Of a DNA stretch of 64,000 nt, positions 11,323 to 21,918 are shown in pieces. Source of the stretch: Hippasteria phrygiana. Its lineage: Eukaryota > Echinodermata > Asteroidea > Valvatida > Goniasteridae. Every line of letters begins with the position of its first letter. Position 1 is the stretch's first letter. A program made the translations under genes and the position numbers. The DNA lies in NCBI GenBank assembly GCA_037893225.1, contig JAZGUH010000364.1, positions 186,001 through 250,000 on the forward strand. Reading direction: 5' to 3'. The notes beneath the pieces were generated by a model, which was not told the origin of the DNA, made no database searches, and was given only the letters and a program-made list of their open reading frames with translations.

Positions 11323-11665
11323 GATAACTGGTTTCTTTAACTGGTTTCAACTGGTCCCTGTTCATAAGAATGACCAGTTGTAACTGGTTTCTTCAACTGG
11401 TTTCTTCAACTGGTTTCAACTGGTTCCTGTTGACACCACATCAAGAATTGCCAGTTGGTAACTGGTTCTTTCAACTAGTTTCAACTGGTTCCAGTTGACA
11501 CCACATAAATTACCAGTTGGTCGCTGATTCCTTTAACTGGTTTCAACTGGTTTTTGTTGAATCCAGTTAAGCTACCAGTTGAAACCAGTTGACTCCAACA
11601 GGTACCAGTTGGACACCAGTTGAAACCTGTTGGAACCAGTTGAAAGTTTAACTGGTTTTAACTGG
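11323..11665. repeat. Subterminal AACTGGT repeat cluster, right
   Basis: The counterpart of the left cluster, with TTTCAACTGGTT and ACCAGTTG motifs in both orientations ending at the right terminal inverted repeat. Confidence 0.8.
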
Positions 11666-11679
11666 AATTTTCACCTGGG

Positions 11680-12295
11680 CTCACAGCGTGCACAGTCAAC
11701 GATAGTCCTATTCGGCCTCAACCAGCAAGTCAGTCAGATGGCCTCACAGCATGCACAGTCAACGATAGTCCTAACCGACCTCAATCGACAAGTCAGTCAG
11801 ATGGCCTCACAGCGTGCACAGTCAACGATAGTCCTATCCGGCCTCAACCAGCAAGTCGGTCAGATGGCCTCACAGCGTGCACAGTCAACGATAGTCCTAA
11901 CCGGCCTCAATCGACAAGTCAGTCAGATGGCCTCACAGCGTGCACAGTCAACGATAGTCCTATCCGACCTCAATCGACAAGTCAGTCAGATGGCCTCACA
12001 GCGTGCACGGTCAACGATAGTCCTAACTTTCCTCAATCGACAAGTTAGTCAGATGGCCTCACAGCGTGCACAGTCAACGATAGTCCTATCCAGCCTCAAT
12101 TGACAAGTCAGTCAGGTGGCCTCACAGCGTGCACAGTCAACGTTACTCCGCTGCAGCCTCAACCAGCAAGTCAGTCAGATATCCTCACAGCATGCACAGT
12201 CAACGATAGTCCTAACCGGCCTCAATCGACAAGTCAGTCAGATGGCCTCACAGCGTGCGCAGTAAACGATATTCCCATGCAGCCTCAATCGACAC
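11680..12295 (+). repeat. 63-bp tandem repeat array, right part (~10 units), potentially coding
   Basis: About ten 63-bp units. Because 63 is a multiple of three, two plus-strand frames stay open; one reads as a 21-residue repeat containing LTACTVNDSPNRPQS and SQSDG. That frame continues into unique sequence (LIPHHKKILTMLGLTNIKLAG) to a stop at 12478-12480. It is plausibly a Ser/Thr/Gln-rich variable-length protein segment of the downstream gene, which then needs a frame change near 12.42 kb, by splicing or mutation. Units vary at single bases. Confidence 0.8.
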
Positions 12296-12418
12296 ATTTG
12301 ATCCCACACCACAAGAAGATCTTAACAATGTTGGGGCTAACCAACATCAAATTAGCCGGGGCTTTGGCCAGTGGAAAAACCCAAGCCCGAACAGACAGCA
12401 AGGACTTCTTAATTAAAG

Positions 12419-15400
12419 CTCATGAACCTGCGGTTTACCACCAAGGTTGCAAGAGTAGTTTTGGAGGAACGGAAGTATAGAGTGAGGAAACCGCTACCGC
12501 TGCCAAGCGATGTGAGAGCATTATCTGACTTCATTGCGCAGAAGCTTCAAACCGTAGATAAGAATGACCACTCATATGCCAACTACAGCAAAACAGTGAG
12601 GCTCGTCCAAACCAAACTTATCACCTACAACAGGAGGAGATGTGGGGAAATACAAGCCATGCGGTGAGTATAGGTTTCTCCAACTTGAGTAAGTTTGTTC
12701 ACCAGTTTTTTTGTTAAAGTTCAGAAACTGTTGTTTGATATGGTTTGGTTTAGTTTTTGCTGAGCCCAATTTGGCAGGGCTAAACAGAAATTATGTTCAT
12801 CGAATTTCAGTGTCAGCAAAATTGAACCGAAAACCAGTGCTCATTTTATGAGAGTTTGGCTTCAGAACAAATTTCTGTACTCATGAAAACTTTGTCCTGA
12901 GTACCTCTGTGAAAATTAACACTGATCATTTCTTTTCAATAGACACTTGCTAATTTAATTTCAAATGCATGTCATGAGAACGAACAAGGCATTTTCCAGA
13001 TAGACAAGATTTACTCGCAAGTATTGTGATTGCAATCAGTCAACTAATTTTGAGGAATAGTTTTGATATCTTAATGTGTAGATTGTCCAGCTTTTCCCAG
13101 CGGACCACCGACATCAGTGATGTAGAAGCAGAATTGATGAGCCTTACAAAGACCGAACAGAAGCTAGCCGAATCGCAAAATGTTGTGGAAATTCGTGGGA
13201 AGGTTTGTGTATTTTATTTACATCTTACTTTTTTTCTAGTCACTGTTATATGCATTAGTCCTAAGTTGCCATATTAACTTGCAAATAGCAGGAATGTTTT
13301 TTGTTGTTGCATTCTTACCAAAGTAACGCAGAGTTTGTCAGTGTAATACATGGGAACACAAAAACTGCAGAATTCAATGCTGCTATTTTTGCTGTTTGCC
13401 AAGCACACGCGAGTATCACGCACAGGGTAAATACGCATGCGCAGTAGACTAGCGCACGGGTTACCCGTGTGCTAGTTTACTACTCATGCGCTTGACGATG
13501 CATTCGTGGAACTAGCACACGGGTGTAGTACGCATGCGCGAACATCGCCCAAGCTAGACATGAAAAGATGGCACACATAAATGTTAATCAGCATTATCCC
13601 AAGCTCCTCAAATTGTAATGAAACTTAACATGTATGAGGTGTAGTAAAACCAATATAATTGTTTTAATTCGGGTGGGTAGTTGATATTAGCTTCATTCGG
13701 TATTGGAAGTTGACGAACTAAATTGTCAACTTCCAATACCCCGGGGAGCTAATATTGACTACCCACTCTCATACTATTATAAACAGCTTGTTTGATGTAA
13801 TAGCCACATGCAATATTCTTTCTTTTAACCGGCAGGCAAGTTCCAGTCATTGTCCCAACTGTTGTCAAACCAGCTCTACAGTTCATAACAAGAGCAGATG
13901 TGCGACAGCATGCTGGAGTTCAACCATCAAATCCATATGTCTTTGCTAGTTATGGTATGTTGTGTCTTACAAACACTCTTAAAAAGACCTTCATATGATC
14001 AAAGAAAACCTGACTGAACAGGATTTGATAAGGACCACCAATCCCGGTTCAGTCAAGTTTTCTTTGCTCATTTAAAATTGTACCAGGACAGTCCCAAGCG
14101 TTGGAGAGTGACAAACACAAGCCATTTTTATGTTTCAAAATATTTTATAACTGCTTTTTAATTTATCAGCAAGTAAATGGGTACATTTGCACAACTACTG
14201 CTATTCATTGTCTGTAACACAACAATTTCAACCTTGATTAATCATATTTGTGAAATATGAATTTTCATAATCGTAATTTTGGAGTGACGCAAAATGGACG
14301 TGAGTTTTGGCCACACAAATCACTCATACTCTTTGAATTTCAATTAGCCATCATATTTTTAATAATAATCATTGCTTTCTTAATTTTTTTACTAGATCAT
14401 GAAAATTCGGACTTTCGGCTATAATTTGACACCAAATTTTGGAGTTGCGTCCTGTTTTGCTTGGAACTGTCCACCATAGAACTGTATTGAATTACTAGAG
14501 CACTGACAAACTGTATGGAGTAAAGCCTGAAGGGTGCATCTATGTTTGTGCACAAACCTATTTAAAACTTGAAATTTAAGATGTGTTAACTCTCAAGTTA
14601 CACACAAAACATGCATACCCTCCAATCATAGTGGTGCCTAGGAAGGCTGGAAAGTACATGTAGGTTGCATAGGGAGTCCGCACTCTAGTAATTTATATAG
14701 CTCTATGAATTGTACCCAGTCAGTTTCCTGTCTCTCTTGACTCTAAAAAGAGTAATAAAAGCAATATATATTTAAAGGCGAACAAAACTTTTGTTATGGA
14801 AGCACTAGTTTGGGTTTGAAGTGTAAAAAAACTGATGTTTGAACAATTTGGCATGGTCTTGACTGTTGGATGCTTTTTTCCCCAACTCTAAGGTGCTGGT
14901 GTTATTCGGGGTTACGATGCGGTCATTTCAATTGTTGAGTGCGGAGGTTTGGAGAAGCCTCAGCTGATTCGTTCATCAAACATGAGGAAGTATATGGCCA
15001 CCATGACGCAGGTAATGTCAATGTAGTTGAATTCCTCCATCCCTCCTGCCTTATTTCTCTGTCCATGCAGCCTGCGCCACACTTAACTGCGCCGCCTCGT
15101 TAACTGCCACCATGACCTGGATCACCTTTTAATGCTGATGACAAACGCTCTGAGATTAACTTGTTCCTGTTGTATTCAGTCATGTAGGAAAATCATTGAT
15201 GATCTCACTCCAAGATCTACAGCTTTGGCATGAGGTGATGTTCATGAAGCGAATTTAACTCGAACGTTGCATAATACTACAAAATGCTACTTGATTAAAG
15301 TGTAGTATGTAGTATTCTTACTGTACTGGGCGTTGAGAATTGAGTTTATTTTGTGTAGTAGAGTGTGTATGGTACCCCCAAATGAATGCCTACAATGTTA

Positions 15401-16918
15401 GTGTTAATGCAGATGAAAAGTGAACGATTGTTGCTGTGCATAGCAGTTGATAGCCAATATTGTCAGTTCATTGCTAAAAATCACCGACTAAAGTCAAAAT
15501 ATCACTAACACAGAGCAATAGCAGCGGTTTAAAATGTTTGTTCCCAATGGGCTAAAGTAACTTCTAATCTACAGTGGTTTTAGGCAGCCAAACTTGACAG
15601 CTGGGCAAGCTTGGTTTGTTGTTATCTGCAAGCAACCAGCCAATTTTCTTAATTTTGCACCCTGTTCTTATTATTGCCCTAAAAGAGGTAGTATACACGA
15701 TTGGTAATCCAATTTTTTTTACTGAATTATTATGAAATACCTTACTGGACTGTAAGTTAATAGTAGTCACAATCATCCTGTGAAATTATGGCACCAGGTG
15801 TGCTGTCGTTGTCAAGAAAAGTGGAAATTTAAATCGTTTTCCAACGATTTCCAGCTGGAAATCGTTGGAAAACTGCCCTGTATCCTTTAGTCAAGGCGCG
15901 TGTGGCTACCCGGACATGCTGGCATATTCGGGGAGCGTCACGTGTCCAGGTAGCCACGCGCGCCTTGACTAAAGGCTATCATCCGACCGACGATTGAAAA
16001 CGAGCGCTGTTTATCTCTTGTTTTTTTCGCCATCCAACAACGCAAAACTTTGAACAGGGCAGTGGAACGATATTTCCTATAAAATACTAACCCCCAAATC
16101 TGCCCCTTTCTAAAAATTGCAACAATGGCCAATCATATACACTACTTTAAGTAGCTAGTTGTGAAAGTTGAAATGTTTCACATTTCTTGGCTCATGGGCT
16201 TTAATAAGTACCTCTTTGATAGTTTTACACTTTAAAAGTGAAGTTGTGCTTGTTTGAACTCTTTAGGCAAGTGTATTATTCTACATGCTAAGCACAATAG
16301 CTCAGCATTGTGGCATGACATCTTTTCACGATAATGCGAGTCGGTTAATGCAGTAAGATGCTTTATTTTTATTTGACAGTCTTTCGACATGAGTGCCCAG
16401 CAGATGGAATGGGTGTGCGACCATTTAGGTCACTCTCTCGACATCCACAGGCAGCACTGCCGTGCTATGTCAAGCGTGTTGGAGCGCGTCCAAGTGGCCA
16501 AGCTTCTTATGATCCAAAACACAAACTTGGTTGGGAGGTACCACGGGAGACGGTTGGAAGAGATACAGCTTAAAGGTTTGTACAAGACAAAGCTATCTCT
16601 TTTTCTCCCCTTTTGATAATTGCCCTCCTACTCTTGTTAACTGGTTTGATTTTGGGTCCAACTGCTGGGTGTACCTTTTTAACTGACGGAACACGAGCCT
16701 GTAATGTGTGTTATGTATGCAGCACTCACTGGTGAAAAAGTGCTTAGGTGTTTGTTTGTTTTTTAGAGCTTGTGTATGACCCTGTATAATGAAATACAAC
16801 TGACCCATCTCCAAGTGGGGAGCTTCCGATGTCTGGTGTCCACGAAGACGAGGAGGAACCCACCATGCCAGTGGAAGACTACATACCCGAAATTGAAGAC
16901 ATTGAAGAGGAGCTAGTC
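12419..16918 (+). CDS. Spliced tyrosine-recombinase (Crypton-like) derived gene
   Basis: Exons by splice sites and frame: about 12419-12663, 13082-13202, about 13837-13952, 14893-15011, 16380-16575 and an acidic exon about 16816-16918. Exon 1 carries a recombinase-like arginine block (LITYNRRRCGEIQAMR). Exon 5 carries the GH box (CDHLGHSLDIHRQHCR) and a helix (VQVAKLLMIQNTNLVGRY) typical of invertebrate Crypton-like proteins. At the expected nucleophile (family pattern HRxYYR) this gene has HC, so the catalytic tyrosine appears lost, suggesting a domesticated or decaying copy. Phases fit at junctions 1-2, 3-4 and 4-5. Junction 2-3 needs a one-base adjustment, and the last acceptor is uncertain. 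The last exon is acidic (EDIEEELVR). Confidence 0.6.
13434..13541. repeat. CpG-rich imperfect hairpin in intron 2
   Basis: GCATGCGCAGTAGACTAGCG and its near reverse complement (13463-13491) form an imperfect ~27-bp stem. A third related copy follows at 13511-13541. Confidence 0.6.
13670..13770. mobile_element. Small foldback (~100 bp)
   Basis: GGGTGGGTAGTTGATATTAG pairs with CTAATATTGACTACCCACTC, and the inner GGTATTGGAAGTTGAC pairs with GTCAACTTCCAATACC. It is a compact MITE-like hairpin in an intron. Confidence 0.65.
15836..15975. repeat. Perfect 38-bp palindrome plus 33-bp stem-loop
   Basis: 15836-15873 is a perfect palindrome centred on CAGCTG (GTTTTCCAACGATTTCCAG and its complement). 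Directly downstream, 15884-15916 pairs with 15943-15975 (33-bp arms, two mismatches, 26-bp loop). Both lie in the intron before the GH-box exon. Confidence 0.85.
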
Positions 16919-16997
16919 CGTAAGAAACTGACTGTTTTACATAAAGGGTGTCCCAGAATTAATAACCATCCAACTTGGTTTGCTCATAGTTTACACG

Positions 16998-17620
16998 TAA
17001 AGAAATATACATTTGGCAAGAAAATTCGTCTTGTCAGTATTGACCAAATTTCACCCGATATGGTTCATGAGTACGACGAAATGACTGATTTTGTAACACG
17101 AGTGGAAATCCCACCCATTCCAAGTTTGATTAGCAGCTCATATACTGTATGAGCTGTTAATCAAACTTGGAATGGTACTACATAGGAATGGCGACTGTGT
17201 GGAACAATTAAGGACGAAACCACAGATACACGGATCGACCCCGCGCGCTGGCCGACCAAGTTAATAATTTACGTACGTTTTTAAAACCTGGGTCTACGAT
17301 AGTTGGAATTTAACACAGCACAGACTAAAATATAATAAGTGTTATTACTCATTTAAATTTCAAACAAAGTGTCCTACTTCAAATGTTATGTCACACATGA
17401 ACTACGTGTACGAAGTTACCACCAGCTCAAGTTTTGTACCAAGTTTACAACCAGCTCAAGTTCATTTGTTTTCGTGTGTGAACTCCAGTAAGTATTTGTG
17501 ACTGAATATGCGGCACCAAAGATACAGTAAAGTGAATAACAGGAGAACGTTAAATTGATAATCATAATAATAACATGGGAAAACATGATAATAATTAACA
17601 GCAACTCGGGCATCCCTACA
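16998..17620 (-). repeat. Left copy of ~600-bp direct repeat, including probable 3' LTR of Gypsy element 2
   Basis: Matches 26578-27162 over most of its length. It contains a ~62-bp palindrome (17110-17172, centre near TATACTGTA) and, from about 17175 to 17620, a region behaving like an LTR. On the minus strand this begins TGTAGGGATGCCCG at 17620, directly after a purine-rich tract (AGGCAGGGAAGAG, 17622-17634) at the 3' end of the Gypsy coding region. The LTR's other end is unclear; GTCGCCATTCCTATGTAGTA near 17172 is a candidate. Confidence 0.6.
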
Positions 17621-18086
17621 ACTCTTCCCTGCCTAAAAGTCATCGTCCCTTGATGACTCGCCTTTAAGGGTGCCGACTATGACCTCGGGTGTTAACTAGA
17701 AGTAATAAGGAGATGCACAGCATTCTCAACAAGAAACAATACTGAAGCGAACCCGGGAGGGTCCACAGTAATTGACATAAGCTACCTGAAACAGGGCTGA
17801 ACCAACATGGTGGTTTGCCCCTCGTCGACCTAACTGGGTATCTGGGCCTGATTTTTGCCTCAGCAACAGGGGCCTGGACTGTTGTCTCAGAGGTGCCACT
17901 CGGCGCCTGCGGCAGCTCTCTGCCGTCTTCATCCTCTGGGGGTTGCAGAACAGCCTCCGGTCCCATGACCGGATGGCGAGGTCTAAGCACGTAACCTCTT
18001 GGAGTGGATCCAGAGTTCTCACTGGAGTGATCCGAGGAAGAGCTTTCTTCTGATGAAGATCCTTTTTCAACATGACTATTCGGTAG

Positions 18087-18842
18087 CTACGGACAATGCT
18101 TCATGTGAGACCAGTGGACAACTTTTTCCTGGCCCGACTGCTTCCGGACAACGTATACAGGCTGATTTTCGTATGGCTGCTTAACTACTAGGAAAGGCTC
18201 CGTCTCCCAGTGGTCCTGAAGCTTCGTTCGTCCTTGACGAGCGTGCCTGCAAATCAGAACATACTGGCCAACCCCCATTGGCTTCTCAAAACTATTCTTC
18301 GCTCTCAAAGCCTGACGAGTCAAGACAGCCTGTTTAGTATTTCGAGTTGCTATCCTGCAAGCCGAGATCAGCGCCCTCCGGTCTCTCCTTATGTAGGCTG
18401 GCCAATTGCTGACCTCATCCTTGGGGGCTTCCCTGCCTAAGTGTAGACCTTTTGGGAAACGGCCATTTCTCCCATACATTAAGAAGAACGGATCAACACC
18501 CGTAGTAGAGTGTTCCGTGTTGTTGTATGCGTACACCAGGGTGGGCAAATATTCCGTCCAACGCTGCTTCTTGTGTTCCGGGAGGGTGGAGAGCATGGCA
18601 TGTAAAGTGCGATTGAATCGCTCACATTGGCCGTTGCCGGCCGGATGGTAAGGAGTAGTCCGGCTCTTCTGTATACCGTACATAGCGCACAGTTCCCGGA
18701 CGATTTGTGACTCAAAGTTCCTCCCGCAATCTGAGCGGAGGGGGCATCCGTAAGGAAGAAAGACGTGCTGGACCAATGCCTTTGCAACGGTAATGGCTCG
18801 CTGGTCCTTCGTAGGGATCGCCCAGGCATATTTTGAGAACAC
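18087..18842 (-). pseudogene. Integrase core and C-terminal part, Gypsy element 2
   Basis: A 251-aa open segment (FSKYAWAIPTKDQRAITV onward) with second catalytic Asp in RSDCGRNFES and the Glu in GNGQCERFNRTL. The region with the first catalytic Asp lies in the preceding frame and reads LAMYFTLLERS, where related elements have a D at the Y, so the DDE triad is incomplete. A frameshift and stop separate the two segments near 18845-18880. Confidence 0.85.
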
Positions 18843-18875
18843 ATCAGTTACATCGAGGACGTTTTCGTACCTATC

Positions 18876-19145
18876 TTAGGATCGCTCCAAAAGAGTAAAA
18901 TACATGGCCAACATCTCCATGGGGGCAGAAGCACCGAGGTGCGAGAACTGTGGCTTTGTCTGGCGGGTGGGGGGCGTGCTTACTGCACATCGTTGACACA
19001 TGGTGCACCACGACCTGACATATTTATCCATGTTATGCCAATAAAACCTGGTCCACACAAGGCGGAGGGTGCGCTTTGGGCCAAAATGGCCAGCATCATC
19101 GTGAAACATTCGAGCAACCTGCTCACGCAGGGTGTCTGGGACCAT
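18876..19145 (-). pseudogene. Integrase zinc-binding (HHCC) segment, Gypsy element 2
   Basis: An 89-residue open segment with HDDAGHFGPKRT, WTRFYWHNM and CTMCQRC, giving an H-H-C-C pattern. It ends at a stop just after LAMYFTLLERS. The preceding RNase H/connection region (19145-19750) is spread over two or three frames (YLLGNRCEIVTDYHPLLF, RYRPGQKNQAADVLSR). Confidence 0.8.
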
Positions 19146-19749
19146 CAGTTGGTAGTGTACTTGCTGATCACCCGGAGATATGACTCTACAAAACAGGAGG
19201 CCTTCCCTGGTGGGAAAACCCGATCCCAGTCACGCAGGCAGATCAGAATTTGACGATCAAGTTTCTCCCGTTCAGAACGGCTAGGTTTCTGTCCTCTTCT
19301 CACACAGCTGATCACTGGACCAAGGACAGGACCATTAGCTTGGAGTTCTGTTAGCTCCTTCTTTGAGTAGCCCGGAAAGCAGCGAGTCCCTCCTTCTTGG
19401 CAAGCTCTGATGCAGTGGCTGAATGCCAGTGGGAGTTCGGTGCTCTGGGAGTGAACATCCAAACAGGCTTAAATTGCAGACGAAGTGACAGTGCACGGTG
19501 ATGGTTGGTTTTCATCCTCTGATCCAGGGACCCCACAGGCATCTCGGCGAGATAGAACGTCAGCAGCCTGATTCTTTTGTCCTGGTCTATAGCGGAGCTC
19601 AAAGTCATACGAGTCCAGCTGCTGCACCCAGCGCATCTCTGTACACCCAAGATTAGCCTTGTGGACGAAGAGTAGTGGGTGATAGTCTGTGACGATTTCA
19701 CACCTGTTTCCAAGAAGGTAATTCTTAAAGACCTCAGTGACAGCCCACT

Positions 19750-21351
19750 TTATCGCGAGGAGTTCCTGCCATTACGCTTAGACGGTCGCAGTGCCCTGGA
19801 GGCATAAGCAATGACATGCTGCTTTCCATCGGTACCTTCTTGGGAGAGAATGGCCCCAAGGCCTGTTGCACACGCATCAGTTTGGACTTGAAACGGCTTC
19901 GAGAAGTCTGCATAGGATAAGAATGGAGCTCTGGTTAGGTAGTCGATGAGCTCAATAAAGGCTGCCTTCCCTGCATCATCCAAAGATATTGCTGCGTTTG
20001 GTTTGACACCCCTCCCCTTCTGGGTTTTGCCACCCTGCAGGTAGCGGAAAAGCGGTGTCGCAATCGAGGCACATCCTTTGATGAATCGGCGTAAGAACCC
20101 CGTGAAGCCCAAGAAGGCGCGAATGTCACGTACGGTGGTGGGCTCCGGCCACTCTTGGACAACACTTATCTTTGTAGGATCGACCGCCACCCCAGTACTC
20201 GAGACAAGGTGACCCAGGTAGCGTACCTCTTTTTGGAGGAAGTGACATTTTGCCGGCTTGAGCTTAAGCCCGTGGATTCGGAGCTTGGAAAACACTGTCT
20301 CAAGACCTGAGAGGTGTGTGTCGAAGTCCGCAGAGTATACTATGATGCCATCTAAGTAGATGAGCACGTTATCAAAGCACTGTTCCCCTAGGCACCGTTG
20401 CATTAGCCTTTGGAAAGTTGTGGGTGCATTTGAAAGTCCGAAGGGGAGGCGTGTGTACTCATACAGCCCAAAGGGGACAACAAAGGCCGTCTTCTCCACA
20501 TCCTGAGGTTCTACTGCAACCTGGTAGTAACCACTCGTCAGGTCGAGGACACTAGAAAACTTGGCTCCACCGAGAGCCTGAAGAGACTCCTCGATCCTTG
20601 GTAGAGGAAATGAATCCCGGTGGGTAAGACGATTGAGCTGTCTATAGTCTACGCAAAGGCGGATGGATGAGTCCTTCGTCTGTACCACAACGACAGGTGA
20701 AGTTGGACTCTTGCTCTCACGGACAACTCCCTTCTCCAGAAGACACTTGATGTGATCCTGAACAACTTGGTATTGGGATGGAGGAAGAGGTCTATGCCGT
20801 TGCCGGATGGGGCATGACGTGCCCGTATCAATGCGATGAGTTACAGTTGTTGTAAACCCGATGTGTTGGTCATCATAAGAGAAAACATCCTTGTGTTGGT
20901 TCAAGAGGCTACAAAGCTTGCCATGGCGCTCGGAGTTCAGATAAGCTGCATCGACATCAACCGGTACTAGAATTGGGTAAGGCTCTCCCTCTACTTCGAC
21001 TGACGCGAGCTCGGCGGGCATCCTTACATCAGCTGCTTGAAGAGTGGGTGGCTTTTCAGTCGAACTGCCGTTGCCCACGGGCACACCAAGATGAAGGGTG
21101 CCTCGTCGGGCCGACCGTGGAACAATCACCTCTCGATCACTCTCATTAAACACTACGAGATTGAAGGAACCGTCGTTGACTCTAACCGGACATGGAGGGA
21201 CAGCGATGCCCGATGGTAGTTCTCCATCTCCAGAGGGCTCCAGAACTGCTTCATATTGCTCCCCACCAGGACCTCGGTGTCCCCTACACTCTAATGTAAT
21301 TGCTTGTCGGGCCGACACCGCAATGTATCTTGCCTTATCTGCTACACGCAC
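19750..21351 (-). pseudogene. Reverse transcriptase / RNase H segment, Gypsy element 2
   Basis: A 533-residue open segment covering the RT palm and fingers (RLCVDYRQLNRLT, LDLTSGYYQVAVE, FGLSNAPTTFQRLM) and the start of RNase H (VQTDACATGLGAILSQ). The active-site box reads IYLDGIIVYS where functional RTs have YxDD: the second Asp is Gly, which should abolish polymerisation. The frame breaks after RALRPSKRNGRNSSR. Confidence 0.88.
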
Positions 21352-21372
21352 GTAGGCCCCTCCAACTTCTCC

Positions 21373-21443
21373 GTCACCTGAGCGAGCGTGGCAGAGGGCC
21401 CTCCACAGTCTGGAGGGCCCTCTGCCACGCTCGCTCAGGTGAC
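21373..21443. repeat. Perfect inverted repeat, 33-bp arms, 5-bp loop
   Basis: 21373-21405 is the exact reverse complement of 21411-21443, with loop CAGTC. It sits between the protease and RT segments of Gypsy element 2 and coincides with the break in the frame, so it looks like a local inverted duplication that disrupted pol. Confidence 0.92.
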
Positions 21444-21907
21444 GGCCAGTAAATCTTCTTTATATGTTTCGATCCCCTTTTGTCGATCAGCATCTCCCAA
21501 CACTCACGAAGAACATTCATCCCCAAGATTCCGTGTACACTTGATTCCTTCCAATTCTTGAGAGTGGAACACTGCTCCCTAATGACCAACACCACTCTTG
21601 ACTTAACAACCTGACCAAGTGCCGAGACATCCGTCTCGAAGCAGCCAATATAGGGGATAGGTGCACCATTTGCCGATACAAGTGGAAATGACGCTGGGAT
21701 GTCCTGTAGTTTCAAGCCCTTCAGTTCCAGACACTCACGAAAGAACTGCTCTCCCACTGTTGTAACCTGGGAACCCGGGTCAAGCAGGCATGCCACCGCA
21801 ACATCTGAGAACATGAAATTAACTGAAAAGCACTCCCCGACTGCTTTTGATAGAAAGTGCTGGTCCGCTTTGGCTTGTGCTGTCGAGCCAATCATGCTGA
21901 CCTTCAC
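21374..21907 (-). pseudogene. Protease-region segment, Gypsy element 2
   Basis: An open segment with a retropepsin-like motif CLLDPGSQVTTV, where D-T/S-G is expected but D-P-G is present, followed by HGILGMNVLRECWEM, the usual downstream retropepsin signature. It is offset by a frame from gag, compatible with either programmed frameshifting or decay. Confidence 0.7.
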
Positions 21908-21918
21908 CGTATGGCTCT

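Larger units (their letters stand above)
2027..11679. mobile_element. 9.65-kb DNA transposon with TIRs and AACTGGT subterminal repeats
   Basis: The left end reads CTAGGTGAAAATTCCAGTT; the reverse complement of the right end reads CCCAGGTGAAAATTCCAGTT. The insertion splits a 63-bp tandem repeat, so the empty site is known from neighbouring units: CTC is present once there and twice here (2024-2026 and 11680-11682), giving a 3-bp target duplication. Dozens of AACTGGT/ACCAGTT motifs in both orientations fill the subterminal zones. Removing the nested Gypsy leaves ~5.04 kb. No transposase was recognised, so it is probably non-autonomous. The superfamily is undetermined. Confidence 0.8.

Noticed and set aside
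1798..12295. CRISPR-like array
   Set aside because: Units are contiguous 63-bp repeats without spacers, in an animal genome.
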